Origin: Lycium barbarum
Taxonomy: Eukaryota > Streptophyta > Magnoliopsida > Solanales > Solanaceae
NCBI RefSeq assembly: GCF_019175385.1
Contig: NC_083345.1
Location: 117,166,480-117,230,479, forward strand
Length of the DNA: 64,000 bases
Direction of reading: 5' to 3'
This document shows, one piece after another, positions 1 to 11,630 of the stretch. Under the pieces are notes generated by a model. It was not told the DNA's origin. It searched no databases and saw only the letters and a list, made by a program, of their open reading frames with translations. Made by a program: the position numbers and the translations under genes. The stretch's first letter is position 1. Every line of letters begins with the position of its first letter.

Positions 1-303
1 CCGGGGAAGTTCCAATTGAGATTTTCATGAGGTATTCACCTAGGGTTGGAGTAATAGTCGACTGGATTGCATTGACGGAGTTTTTCTTAAAGAACGAAGC
101 CCGAGAGACTGACCGGTGGAAGGCATTTTGAAGGAGTTCAGATGGAGTGTTTGGTGAGTTGTACAAAGGTGAAAGAGGAGAATCACGGTAAGATCGAGAG
201 TGAAGCCATTTACACTTTTATGGCAAGAAACCAAAGAAGGATGAAAGAAAGCTGAAATAACTAATGTAGGGATGAGAGTTAAAACTTTAGTAGTTATCTC
301 CAT
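1..303 (-). pseudogene. CDR1-like: CDR1-like aspartic protease, unit A, 5' part, frameshifted
   Basis: This is the N-terminal third of a secreted A1-family aspartic protease; the window edge cuts off the rest. The start ATG (303-301) is placed by alignment with units B and D. It is followed by a hydrophobic signal peptide (METT-like start, then LTLIPTLVISAFF) and the propeptide motif GFTLDL. Compared with unit D, four bases are missing near 188-191, in the stretch that should encode the conserved IHRDSPLSP propeptide motif. Downstream, the homologous sequence continues in another frame up to the SIGT motif at the window edge. The upstream 450 bp closely match those of unit D, so A and D share an ancestor that included the promoter. 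A shorter functional peptide is unlikely, because the catalytic Asp would be out of frame. Confidence 0.85.
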
Positions 304-375
304 GGCTAGGATTTGGTGAGTTGACAAGGTTTTTGGAGAATGATGAGAAATGATGAAGAGGAGACAATGTTTAGT

Positions 376-387
376 ACCATTTTATAG
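376..387 (-). promoter_or_regulatory. TATA box of unit A
   Basis: On the minus strand this reads cctataaaatgg, about 75 bp upstream of the ATG. The same motif occurs at a similar distance in units B, C and D, so the core promoter was duplicated with the genes. Function is inferred from position and conservation. Confidence 0.6.
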
Positions 388-2639
388 GTAAAAAAAAAAA
401 AAGTATGTCAAGACTAATATGGGAATTAATTAAATACAAAAATGGGATTACAATTTTTTATCAAATACAAGAGTATGAAGTGCGACATTTTGAAAAGTTG
501 AGTTTCACTTTCCATAAAAAATATGGATATATGATTATGTAACTAAGGAAAAACTATATCTAAATAGATTCATGCCATATATAATCCTTATTTGCCTTCC
601 ATATGTTCTATTTGTAAGAATGTGTATAAAACAATCCAAAAACTTTCTAGACATTAATTTATTAAACCTTCTTTGTGAATACAACTTGTTAATAATCATA
701 AAAATGGGGATAATTTTGCAAACATCCATTCATATTTGATTTCATAATGGTAACTTCTTTAGTAATTTGCTATATTACGTTTACATTATTTTGACATTTC
801 AATAATAATCTCTTAGCTTATTTATCACTAATGAAAAATAATTACCCCATCCGTCTCAAATTATCCGTCGCTTTATTATTTTGCATGCCCTTTAAGTATT
901 AATTAGGAGAAGTAGTTGACTGAATTTACCTTTTTTTTATTTTTTTATTTTTTAATTGTAGTGTTAAAGCCTTCACTGTTTCTTACTGAAATATTATCAA
1001 TTAAAATGGTCGTAAAAAATCCAAGTAGTTTCCAACAATGATTGTGCCACATGATATGTTGTTGGCTTCCACTTTAGCTTCTGGTCACGTAGTATATGTG
1101 GAAGCCAGGAATTTCTTTAGAGGTGTCAAATATTGATACAAAAAGTAATTTTTGTCCTATATACATAGTTTAGTTTTCTATATACTCTATAGTATAATTT
1201 TAGATGAAGAATATTCAATTGACCATCCTTCAATCTATATGGTTCCACTACTGTTGCCATGATAAAATTCCGATGGTGAATATTATATTCAATTTTATCA
1301 ATCCATAACATCAAAGATCCTTTAAATAGGGAAAATACATAAGTTGCCCTCTTGTCTAGAAAATTCAGTTACAGAATTTAACTTTATGAACATGTTATTA
1401 CCCTCTTTATTCTTATTTAAAGTGAATTTAGTTATCCCTTAAAGGGTGATATGGCAAAAGAATTATCATCAACACCCTATTAGCGCGTAAAAAGATAAAA
1501 AACACAAAAATGATTCGAGCTATACACATGTCATCTTCTAATTGGATGACCTACAACTTATATTTAATTAAGTTTCTTAATATTTCTAGATTTTCTCATT
1601 CTTTGTTCGTTTTCTTTTTCTTTACTTTTCGCTTTCTTATTTTCCTATTCTATATAATCCCAAACGCCATCTCTTGATAGATTGTAGACTGTTTGATCAA
1701 GTTTTGGAAAGTCAAAAGTATTTATTTAAGATCAAGTTTTGAGAGAAAATAAGTGCGTTTGGGGAGTAGCAGAAGTTTTTTTCAGAAGCTTTTTTCATAA
1801 GCTAATTTTTTTTTCTCAAAAGTACTTTTTTTGAAAAACAGTTTTGAGAAAATATATTTAGAAACACTTTTTAAATGTTTGACTGAACACTAATTGGTGC
1901 TAAAAAGTTCTTATTAATTTGATTAGTCAAACACAAACTGTTTTTCATCCAAAATACTCTTTTGAAAGCTATTACTCCCCGGATTCTCTAACTTCTCCCA
2001 CACCATCTCCTTTTATTTTCTCTTTTCTTTGTTTTTCTTTGGCATGAAGCTTGGAGTTAAGTTCGCCGACACCATTCCCGGCTACTCATGTTCGGCACCA
2101 AGATAATTATTAGAGAAGACCACTAGATCACAAGAATATGCGAGAGAAGGCGACGACTTCCATTCAAAATCAAAGACGTGTCTAGCAAAAAGAAAAGACC
2201 ATGAATTTTCAGCTAATTACGCCAAGCGTTTTACTTTTGCTAATTACCTTTTATTCATCTTTTCAATTTTAAAACAAAAACAAGCTCTAATTTCGTGACT
2301 AGAGTGTCATCACAAAAGATGGAAGAGTACATAAGGAAACAACAATCGTACAAGTTATACTCTTCCAAGAATATATAACATGTCTTGTGCCGTTTAATAG
2401 TTAGTATGTAATTTAACATTTACTACTCAGTTAATGTGTGACGTTTATTTAACTTATATTTTATTTTTTATTTCTGTTCGCATATATAACACATTTAATT
2501 ATTGCATGTGTTAAAATATTTATTTGAGTTAATCATGCTTTAAAAATTAAAAAAATCAATAAATGTTTTTTATTAAAAACACAACCGAATATGATTTAAA
2601 TAGAGGCAACGTCTTACCAAGTATTTGTAAAACGGGGAA
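388..2639. other. Unit A upstream flank, no gene
   Basis: AT-rich intergenic DNA. Positions 388-780 match the flank of unit D (48562-48970), and 2220-2330 match 49865-49900 plus 50191-50250. The intervening parts of A and D are unrelated, so each received different insertions. A sequence like the end of a Stowaway element (near 843-875) and a poorly preserved foldback stretch (about 1730-1985) are visible. No coding region can be supported. Confidence 0.6.
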
Positions 2640-2822
2640 AAAAAAAATTTAAACGTATATCGTGGGCTGATCCACGTTATACAGTATATTTTGTATAACG
2701 TGGATCAGTCCACGTTTTACAAAATATATTTGTAAAACGTGGACTGATCCACGTTATACAAAATATATTGTATAACGTGGATCAGCCCACGATATACGTT
2801 TAATTTTTTTTTTTTTTAATTT
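2640..2822. repeat. Large near-perfect palindrome built from smaller palindromes
   Basis: The left arm (about 2640-2730) and right arm (about 2733-2822) are near-perfect reverse complements. Each arm contains smaller palindromes with the core cgtgg(a/g)ctgatccacg or its complement. A further isolated copy, flanked by gggg/cccc, lies at 2858-2893. The block lies inside sequence (about 2325-2965) that is missing from the matching flank of unit D, so it arrived as, or within, an insertion. No protein-coding capacity is seen. Confidence 0.85.
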
Positions 2823-2965
2823 TTCGGTTTTCATCTGACAGATGAAAAAAAAAGTTTGGGGTATAACGTGGATCAGCCCACGATATACCCCTTTTTGTAT
2901 GTAAAATTTTTGGCAACCCCTTTTTGTTTGTTGGCAATCAAAAGGTGCCTTTTAGGCTCTGGACT

Positions 2966-3130
2966 CTCATAAATCATGTCCGCCAAACATTATTTTGAGC
3001 ATAGAAGAAATATCTAGTAAAATATGGCGATAACTATTATTTTCTGTGACGACCTTTTTGAGTCACCTTGAAAGCCCTTACTTATTGTGGAAACTAAGTT
3101 GGATATTGTGTATTTGTAGAGTTCGACACT
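2966..3130. other. Flank shared with unit D
   Basis: Homology to the unit D flank resumes here (matching about 50277-50470) and ends close to 3110-3130. In D, the large LTR element starts just after the same point. No gene is seen. Confidence 0.55.
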
Positions 3131-3656
3131 TGTCTCTTATCAGTTGTGTAATAGTTCCAAAAGGGTTTAATGACCCTAGGCTACTTCACATACTTCGTAC
3201 ACTGTCTTGAGATTTTGGATTGGATGTTCAGATTCTTTCACACTCCCCTACTGCACGTATAACTGTTAACTTGCATCATGTTCATGTATATACCACATGC
3301 AAGGGCAGATATAGGAGGGGGTGAGGGTGTTCATCCCAATCTCCTTGACATAAACTTACACGGTATATATAAGCTAAGTTTTATTATTTTTGGTGAACAT
3401 ATATAGATTTTGAATCCCCTAAATATAAGACTAGAGATTGGCTCGGCAGTTAAGGGGGTTTAAAGTTTACCTTGAGGTTCAAGTTCAAATCCCACATATT
3501 ACATTTTTATATTTTGAAACCTCTTAGTGAAAATTTCGAATCCGCCATTGACCACAGATCTCCAAATCAAGCCATATATACACACAAACACCCAAATATA
3601 ATGTAGCCCTGCTGCTTCATGTCATTGCTCATACAGTTGCTTCAGGAAGTATTATT

Positions 3657-3706
<50 letters not shown>

Positions 3707-3910
3707 TCATGCTGGAAATGCAAGCCATATTCTTTGATCTTGAAAATTGTTCAATTACTTTTACTTCTGAACATAGAAATTCATTGCCATGTTTTCCTCT
3801 TTATTGTTTTCCTTTTTCCTTTTAGATTTTGTTACTTCATGAACAAGGAGCCATGTACAATATTAATCTACAGTCAATTTGATTTTAGAGAACGTGCCCA
3901 TAATATAATC
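3131..3910. other. Intergenic stretch with possible tRNA-like SINE fragment and TA repeat
   Basis: No gene is supported. At 3437-3450 there is a box A-like tggctcggcagt, and at 3476-3492 a box B-like ggttcaagttcaaatcc. Their spacing suits a tRNA-derived SINE, but neither the end nor a poly-A tail is clear. A pure TA run lies at about 3659-3697. The short open frames over the TA run are an effect of the repeat. Confidence 0.35.
3659..3697. repeat. (TA)n microsatellite
   Basis: Uninterrupted alternating TA of about 38 bp. Confidence 0.95.
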
Positions 3911-6095
3911 CATTGGCGGACCCAGAAAATTGAACAAGTGGGTTCAACCAACGACAGAATTGTAGTAATAGTTGATACTAACAGCAACTTTAGACACTAT
4001 AAATGAGCATCATTAAGACAGTAAATGTGCTTTTAATTTTCATGCTAATTATCATATTTGGTTTTACAATGTGGTCTAACACCAATGTAGTTTTTAGTTT
4101 ATGCTTATATTACTAACGGATCAACAAAGCGACAAAGATATTAAACCACTTTTCAAAAAAGAAAAATGCATGTTACAAGTTATAAACTTCTTAAATCATA
4201 TTATTAGTTTAAATAGTTTCACAATGCATATATTCTCAAATACATAAATATTCAATAAAAATTCATTAAGTTTCAGTCATTATGCATCTTCATATTTTAT
4301 GTTATATTTTTAAGCATTCAATTTTGAGATTTATAATTTGATATTATTTTTATTTAATCGCAAAATTTAACAACTTAAAGCACAAAATTAGAACTATAAT
4401 AATGAATGTTTGAAACAAGAAGTAAGAGAAAAGGACCAAAATCATCCATAATGTTTGTGTTTGGATCAAAATCATACATATTCTTTCACATGGAGCACTA
4501 ATAGTACATTATGTTTGCATAAGTGGTGCACTTTTAGTCAAACTCCCAAATAAATTTAACGAAAAAGAACAAAAATGCCCCTGAACTTTTAGAAAAGGTA
4601 TAAAAATACCCTTTATTCATCTATTTTGCTAAAACTACCCATGAATTCAACTTTTTGGCTCATTTATTCCCCTTGACTAACGGACAACACTAATTTTTTT
4701 TTTTTTAAAATAAATAAATTGCACATGACATTTTATTACTGAAAAATTTATTTATTCTTTTAAAAAGAAATCTGAAAAATCGTTATTTGTAGAATAAGGA
4801 AAAATAATTTTTCAACATCAGTTTCTTTAAAAAACAAATGTAGTAAGCCTTTTATATATATATATATATAAACAGAATTGGATTTTCATTAAAACATGTG
4901 GAATTTTTTTAAGTTTGGAAAACTTTTTTTAACGGGTGGAAACCCCATTTTTTTTTTTAGAAAATTCAATTTTTAAATCTGAAAAACTGATTGTTTTTTT
5001 AAGTAAAATGTGCAAAACTAATACTCCATAATTTTCTTCTAGATTTAAGAAAAGATAGTTTTCTGGTTTTTTTATAAACACAGTTTTTCCATAAAAATTT
5101 TAATTTTTTCAGATTTTTATAAAAATCCAATTTTTCACATTTTGAAAAGAAAAAAATTAGTGTTGTCCGTTAGTCAAGGTTTTACTCGTTAAAAAAAGTT
5201 TTTCAAATTTAAAAATAATTCTAATTTAAAAAAATTCCAAGGTTTCAGATTTCTTTTTAAAAGAATAAATCAATTTTTTAGTAATAAAATGTCATGTGCA
5301 ATTTATTTATTTTTTAAAAAAAAAAATTAGTGTTGTCCGTAGTCAAGGGGAATAAATGAGCCAAAAAGTTGAATTGAGGGGTAGTTTTAGCAAAATAGAT
5401 GAATAAAGGGTATTTTTATACCTTTTCTAAAAGTTCAGGGGCATTTTTGTTCTTTTCCATTAAATTTATTTGGGAGTTTGACTAAAAGTGCACCATTTAT
5501 GCAAACATAATGTACTATTAGTGCTCCATGCGAAAGAATATGTATGATTTTGATCCAAACCCAAACATTATGGATGATTTTGGTCCTTTTCTCCAAGAAG
5601 TAACCTAACCTTATCTTTTTTTTTTAAAGCAAAAAGCAGCCTATCAGGCTAACGAAACACAATAAATAAATAAATGATTTCTCAACTTAGTAAAATCACA
5701 AATAAAATACGAATACTAATTACTAATCTTATTATAACAATAAACCATAACTAAAGTAATGGAGCATAAGTACTATATCAAAAGTAGTGTCACAAACAAA
5801 GATTCAGGTAATTACGTATGAGTATCAAAAAAGCTGGCAAGTATCAAAAAAGCTGGCATCAAAAATTCCATGCTAAGCAACCTTCACTGAGAATCGAACA
5901 TGAGACCAACCACAAGAGGACTTTGAACCCACTTGGACCGCTGCACTACAACATCCGCTTGCATCGAGTGGGTTCATTGTTTTAAGATAGCTTAATATTT
6001 CATTTTGTCAGCCAAATTAATATGTCAAAATAATATTTTTTCCAAACGAAGTGGGTTCAACTGAACCCTCTTGCAACCAGGTGGGTCCGCCCCTG
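3911..6095. mobile_element. Non-autonomous hAT-like element
   Basis: The left end starts cattggcggaccca; the right end, read in reverse complement, starts caggggcggaccca. An exact 8-bp target duplication (atataatc, 3903-3910 and 6096-6103) flanks it, as is usual for hAT transposons. Subterminal gtgggttcaa motifs occur at both ends. Without the nested element at 4426-5593 it is about 1.0 kb and has no transposase ORF. It sits about 230 bp beyond the 3' end of protease unit B. Confidence 0.88.
4426..5593. mobile_element. Foldback Mutator-like (MULE) element nested in the hAT element
   Basis: The ends are gagaaaaggaccaaaatcat and its complement. The inverted arms exceed 260 bp and, with gaps, extend to about 370 bp (4426-4795 and about 5225-5593). 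A perfect 10-bp duplication, caagaagtaa, lies at 4416-4425 and 5594-5603. Long terminal inverted repeats with a 9-10 bp TSD are the hallmark of Mutator-like elements. The centre holds a further partial copy of the inner arm (about 5150-5190). No transposase is encoded. Confidence 0.88.
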
Positions 6096-6103
6096 ATATA
6101 ATC

Positions 6104-6323
6104 TTGAAGAAGCTGTTAATAAGTTAGCAGAAGAATAAAAAAGGAAAAATAACTAAACCACCAAGACTAACAACAAATGCTCATTGAACACATAAAAGAT
6201 CTCTGAGCATAAGATGCGAAGCTTCTAGTCACATTTAAGACCAACAAACCTAAAGGGGGAATAGAAGAATACAAGCTATTCATTACATGTATAACTTGTC
6301 ACCCCCATTCACAAACAAACCCT
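6104..6323. other. 3' flank of unit B
   Basis: Short AT-rich sequence with weak similarity to the region downstream of unit C (about 34560-34800). It probably holds the 3' UTR and polyadenylation region of unit B. No defined signal was assigned. Confidence 0.4.
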
Positions 6324-7664
6324 TTAGTACTTAGTGCAATCAGTAGGCAAGAATGAAAGTTTGTTGGCCACAAGATCATATCCAATTAAGAAATTCATCT
6401 GTGCGAAGTTCCCAAAAATAACAAGTCCATCCTCAGGCATCATTGTGAAACAAACCAAACCTTCTTGCACTTGTGTAATTGTGTTTGTGGGTGGCAGCTC
6501 TACATCTGCATTCGTAAAATGTGCAACAATCTTGGGAGCATCGATAGTGCCATTTTTAGACTCGTAACATACCTTAAAAAACCCAGCCGGGTCGTCCTTC
6601 CTAGTAGCATCTATCGAAGCCACCAATAGTTTCTCCAGATTTGCGTAAAAATCAAAAGGGACAAATGTAACTGTTGTGCCAGAATCCACTATAATGTTAC
6701 CTTGATGGCTGGAATTGATTTTAGAAGATCTGAACGGAAGAGTCTTATTCCCCACGCTGATACTTTCTAAAGTTAGAAAATAGTAGGTTGGAAACCGTTG
6801 GCTTCTTATCAAGGGAGTTGAAATGACGCCAGGACCAGCCACAACAGCATTATCACCAAAGTTGATGTGACTAGTTGTGTTGGAATTTGTCGATGATTCC
6901 AAAGGGATCAAACAATAGGAGAATTTCCCTTTGATTTCTTGATTCATTTGGTTGACAATTGAGACAATGCCACCACCTAAGCCAACAATTCCAGAAGTGG
7001 CATTAGTGAGCATTCCACTATTGGCATGTCCACAACCAAAGACAATGTTAGGAATTGAGACATTTTCACCATAAGTAGAAGCAAATGTGAAAGTTTCAAT
7101 AGAAAGATCACCCCCGCTATGGGATTCAGGTTCCTCATCATAACTCATGTCATAAGTACATGTATTATCCTTACATGAGTATCCTACTTCTTGACAAATT
7201 TTAGTGTTACAACCAACCGTTTTATAAGACGAGCTATTCTTGGGATTGAAAGTAGGTGCCAATTGTTTGAAGCAATCAACACAGGGCTCACATTGTGTCC
7301 ATGTCAAGTCACTACCAGTGTCAGCAAAGACAAGACTGTCTACTGGGGGAGTTCCAATTGAGATCTTCATGAGGTAATCAGCTGGGGTTGGGGTAATAGT
7401 CGATTGGATTCCATTAAAGGAGTTTTTCTTGAAGAAGAAAGCCCGAGAAAATGACCGGTGGAAGGCATTTCGAAGGCGTTCAGATGGAGTGTTTGATGGG
7501 TCATAAAAAGGCGAAAGAGGAGAATCACGGTGGATAAAATCAAGAGTGAAGCCATTTCTGCCAAGATTGCTTATTATTTTTTGACAAAAAACAAAAGAAA
7601 GATCAAAGAAAGCTAAAAAGACTAATGTTGGAAAAAGAGTGCTAGCTTTAGAATTAATCTCCAT
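6324..7664 (-). CDS. CDR1-like: CDR1-like aspartic protease, unit B
   Basis: Intact 446-residue intronless ORF of the plant A1B (nepenthesin/CDR1) peptidase group. Members of this group are secreted, and Arabidopsis CDR1 acts in the apoplast in disease-resistance signalling; that role is only inferred here. Visible features are a signal peptide (residues 1-27), a propeptide with IHRDSPLSPFY (44-54), the first catalytic motif DTGS (Asp115), a nepenthesin-type Cys-rich insert (about 125-170), the second catalytic motif DSGT (Asp327), and the C-terminal IGYDLVANKLSF. The ATG is supported by alignment with units C and D and by a TATA box at 7721-7731. One oddity: the flap, YGD in units C and D, is YDE here (Tyr175-Asp-Glu), followed by an acidic stretch. 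Substrate range may differ. The ORF is intact, but expression is unknown. Confidence 0.93.
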   Translation of the reverse strand: MEINSKASTLFPTLVFLAFFDLSFVFCQKIISNLGRNGFTLDFIHRDSPLSPFYDPSNTPSERLRNAFHRSFSRAFFFKKNSFNGIQSTITPTPADYLMKISIGTPPVDSLVFADTGSDLTWTQCEPCVDCFKQLAPTFNPKNSSSYKTVGCNTKICQEVGYSCKDNTCTYDMSYDEEPESHSGGDLSIETFTFASTYGENVSIPNIVFGCGHANSGMLTNATSGIVGLGGGIVSIVNQMNQEIKGKFSYCLIPLESSTNSNTTSHINFGDNAVVAGPGVISTPLIRSQRFPTYYFLTLESISVGNKTLPFRSSKINSSHQGNIIVDSGTTVTFVPFDFYANLEKLLVASIDATRKDDPAGFFKVCYESKNGTIDAPKIVAHFTNADVELPPTNTITQVQEGLVCFTMMPEDGLVIFGNFAQMNFLIGYDLVANKLSFLPTDCTKY

Positions 7665-7720
7665 GGTTAGGGTGTTGGAGAATGATGAGAAATGATGAAG
7701 AGGATCTTTTGGTTAGAACC

Positions 7721-7731
7721 TATTTTATAAG
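7721..7731 (-). promoter_or_regulatory. TATA box of unit B
   Basis: The minus strand reads cttataaaata, 57 bp upstream of the ATG, in the same relative place as in the other units. Confidence 0.6.
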
Positions 7732-8234
7732 TAAAAGAGTGTGAAAACTATGGGTGGTCAATAAATGAATATAAGAGGGTGGTTGACCAGTGGAGGAGAT
7801 GAGTTCATGTTAAAGATAATAAATGCGAGTATAAAATGAAACGTCTTGAGAAGTTGTTTTAGTGAGAAGTTTAACTTTCTATTGAAGACATGGCTGTTAT
7901 GAATTCTAAAATGAATGAATTTTTTAAAGTCTACAGATTTATTAATTAGTATTATTTTTTATTCTAAATTACGCTTCTTTCAACTATAATTAAATTAATA
8001 TTGACTATCTATAGTTTTAAGAAAAGTTTGAGAAGAAACAAAATATTTATATTGATAAATAACCGTTTGATTAATGTCTTTAGTTAACTTTCTTAACGGG
8101 TGTACCACACCCCAAAAATTAAAATATTTTGGTAGGGAGGGAGTATCAAGTTAAATATTAGAAATAGATTCACGTCATTTACTTCTCATCTCTTCCATAT
8201 TTTTCCTTAAGAAGGTGCATACTACTATTCAATT
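7732..8234. other. Unit B promoter flank, no gene
   Basis: AT-rich sequence alignable in parts with the unit C flank (36211-36480), including the acttctcatctcttccat-type stretch. It presumably holds promoter elements; none can be named. Confidence 0.45.
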
Positions 8235-8910
8235 AGAGGTGTCAAAACGGGCAACCCAGCCCAGCCCTAAAGGGCCCAAAGAGTTAAATGGGCTAAGACG
8301 GGCTGATCCTTTTTATGGGAGAGCCTCTAAAATGACAGCCCAACCAAGCCCTATGCGGGCCGCAGATTAGGACGGGTCAGCCCTTTAAGGTTTTTAATCT
8401 TCCGAACAAGCATTTTCTAAGTGATTTTTTGGACAATCTGAACACAGAGTTTTGCAATATGAAACAGAATTTTTTATTGGACCATTCTAGCCCGAACTCA
8501 CACAAAATAAATTCAAAAGAACAACTATAAATTCCTATCTTTTGTTCTCTAATTCAACTCAAGTCCAAAAAAAATTAAAAATAAATAAATTAAACATAAT
8601 ATGATTTCTGAGACTAAAACATATAACTTCAGTTTCTAATTTACTGCTTAGTAGTTAGTATTTCTTTCTTTTTTCATTAATTTCTATCTTTTTGTTTAAT
8701 TTACTAATATTTTTTTAAAAAATTAACTAACTTATTATTTTTCTCAACCTTAAGGGCTGACCTCGGCTCAACCCTTGAGGTTGGGGGGCCAAGAGAGGTT
8801 GGGCTATTGGGCCTTATTTTTAAATGGTCTAAGAAAAGCCTAGCTCAATTCTACTTAAACAAAGGCTGGGTTGAGCTGGCCTCGCGGGCCAAACCCATTT
8901 TGACAGCTCT
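8235..8910. mobile_element. hAT-like MITE with agaggtgtcaaaa ends
   Basis: The left end is agaggtgtcaaaacggg; the right end in reverse complement is agagctgtcaaaatggg. Both subterminal regions are full of gggcc/ggccc words. Element length and the GTGTCAAA-type terminus suit a non-autonomous hAT family, but no clean 8-bp duplication could be found. It is absent from the corresponding unit C flank, as far as can be aligned by eye. Confidence 0.65.
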
Positions 8911-9407
8911 CCAGTTCCTTGACTTTTAGACATTAATTGCTTAATTAAATTTTCTCACTAATTTTTCTAAAAAATACGTTACATCTTTTCACAATTGGTC
9001 TGTTTTATACCGTATAAAACGACATATGCTATTAATATATGTTTTCACACCAATGATAAAAATAAATCTCAAGATGAATATATTAACTAGATAATATTGA
9101 ACATCTTATTATTCTACTAATTTCCTCGAAATTCAGCTTCATTCTAAAAAAAAAAAAAAAGGTCGAAATTCAAAATAGTGACAACTTTCCCATAGTAAGC
9201 ACAAATTGAGTCACGAAAAACTTGTCAATCACTTGTTTAATTAACTTGGACTCCTCAATCTTAAAGACTTAAACTCTTTTGTTCCTAATTGTCTAAAGTC
9301 AAGCAAAATACTCACACCATTTATGACCTTACAACTTATGAAATATACATTTTTTTGTTTTTGTTTTTTAATTTGAGAATCTCACCATTTCTAAGTTATG
9401 CACTTAT
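8911..9407. other. Unit B distal flank, no gene
   Basis: Matches the unit C flank in two blocks (near 36480-36800 and 38430-38560), including accatttatgaccttacaa. This is the left side of the empty-site comparison for the solo LTR that starts at 9408. Confidence 0.6.
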
Positions 9408-10273
9408 TGTCACGACCCAAACCGATGGGCCGCAACAAGTGCCCGACCATTGTTGGTCAAACACTCCTATGTCTGCATTTACTTCTCACTGACTATCCTG
9501 GGCCCATACACAATCTATAACTGAGTTGGACTGTCTCCCAAACAATCAACATAAGAAACACCGTACCGGGAACTCACGGCTAACGCATACATATAAACAT
9601 AAACACTGAGAATAACAGCGTGAACCGATTTGGCTGCCACACATATATACTGTACAACAAAATAAGTGCTGACGGGGCTGCATAACAACACGACTACATA
9701 TCACTATCTACAGACCTCTATGGAGTACAAACTGTAGAAATGACAGGACAAGGCCCTGCCGTACCCATATATGTACGTAACCGAATAGCAAACCAAAAGG
9801 GTGTAGCTCCGAATCAATGGAGCGTACTGACTGCTGCTGAGGAGAGGTCCTACTGCTGCGAATTGTCTGACTGGCTACCTGGTCCTGCGGGCATGAACGC
9901 AGCGTCCACAAGAAGGGACGTCAGTACGAATAATGTACCAAGTATGTAAGGCATGAATAATAACATATGAGGGATACATAGCATGAATGATAACACAAAG
10001 GAAGTATAGAGCATATCGTAAGATAAAAGAGTAACCTGTACATATGAGTGCCTTTCAGGCGGGTACCATGCATGCTTAGTGCTGCGGAACGTGCAGCCCG
10101 ATTCACATATATACATATATACATATATCCATAGTAATGCTTTCTTTGAAAAACACTTCTTGTTCATGTATACATAAAATAGAACATATCATATTGCCGA
10201 GGCGTCGGCTCCGATCCATTTAGCCACATATGTCCCGCGTCTGGGCATCTCGCGTCCGGGATGATATCATGTC

Positions 10274-10345
10274 ATATAATACCAACTGATCAGGTGGTTA
10301 CGCGTCTATATAATACCAACTGATCAGGTGGTTACGTGTCTATAG
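10274..10345. repeat. Two-copy tandem repeat in the solo LTR
   Basis: Two adjacent copies of a unit of about 36 bp containing aataccaactgatcaggtgg differ mainly at gcgtcta/gtgtcta. Simple local duplication. Confidence 0.8.
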
Positions 10346-11580
10346 CGCTCTGGCCCTTTTTCCCATATTCCCCATATACATATATCATATAAGCAACATG
10401 AAGGAGAACCCAAGGAAAAGCTATAACTCTATCGGAGTGACGTAAGGTCGGTAACCTCTGATTATATTATGGAATAATCATCATCGCTCTATCTCACCTT
10501 GAAGGAACAATTATTTTAAGGTGAGACTATCAATGAAGAATAACATCAAGAGAAAACATAGAATAAGGTCATAAATCTCATAAGGCGTCAATTCATATAC
10601 TTTGAAGTCTTTGGAAAATAGTGTCATTATCAAGGAATAAAATTAAGGATCAAGAAATAGCTCAACATTCTTATATCGTCATTGAAATCGTAAACTTGGA
10701 ACCTTTAAACATGAAATCATTCTCATCATAGTCATCATAGAAAAATATTCTCATCTTTGGCATCATTGTCATCATGATAAATATATGTCCATCATTGTTG
10801 TCATAAGAGCTTACAAAATCACAAACCTCTAGTTTGGAAAAATACGTACATTCTGGAAAACATTTACGGGTTATCAGGAAGGAAATAATGCCTTGGAATC
10901 ATAGACTTTTAACTTTTGATAACAAGGAAGATATGGAAACATTTATGAAATCATAACATAGGAATCATGCCTTTGAAAGAAAAGGGACGAGCCTTAACAT
11001 ATCTGTTTAAACTCCTAGTAGCTACGCTTATGTGTCCGAGCTCGCAAGTCTATATTTAAGAGGATTTATACTAACGTTAGCCTCTTCATTGCACACTTGT
11101 ACCAAGTTTCAAATTATACTATTCTATATTCTGCCGAAAATCGGGCAGCACCTCCCCTGTTTATATGCCTAGCCCGAATTCTCAATTCAACAACCAACAA
11201 CAACAATAACAATACCAACATCCATAACATCATTTCCAACACCAATATGTACCATAAAACAGCCCACATGCTGTTTTCCAACTTCCATAACTAACAAACT
11301 TACTACACGATTGTTTAGCGACTTTATCTCCGTAAATAAACCAAAATTAACATTAATAATAGGAGATTCATACCTTATTCTTGTTAAAAAAGAGATATCT
11401 TCAATATCTACCTTGAATCCACCGGAAAACCATACTAGAATCACATCCATGCGTTTATCCGAGCTTCGATTAATACTCCGTCACTTGAAAATTGCTTACT
11501 TTTTGTTTCCCTCTTTCTCTCTTCAAAAATCTGGAAATTTCTGGGCTAAATCTGGTGAAAAAAAGGGGTTTTTTTACCCT

Positions 11581-11630
11581 TTTTATAAGGCTCAAATTCG
11601 GGTCGGGTCACTGTAGCAGTACTGTAGCAC
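11581..11630 (-). promoter_or_regulatory. LTR core promoter with GCTACAGT repeats
   Basis: On the minus strand gtgctacagtactgctacag is followed about 20 bp later by the TATA-like ccttataaaa. The same arrangement recurs in the three other LTR copies of this group in the window. Confidence 0.6.

Noticed and set aside
3437..3497. tRNA gene
   Set aside because: Box A- and B-like words occur, but no foldable cloverleaf or acceptor stem was seen; at most a SINE fragment.
3619..4006. Two overlapping small plus-strand frames
   Set aside because: They run over a TA microsatellite and into the left end of the hAT element; composition and position show chance frames.
6334..6567. Plus-strand frame opposite unit B (and 47163-47396 opposite unit D)
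   Set aside because: Antisense shadow of conserved protease codons; it appears in both copies only because the genes are similar.
10274..10345. Possible CRISPR-like direct repeats
   Set aside because: Only two contiguous copies with no spacers, in a plant LTR.
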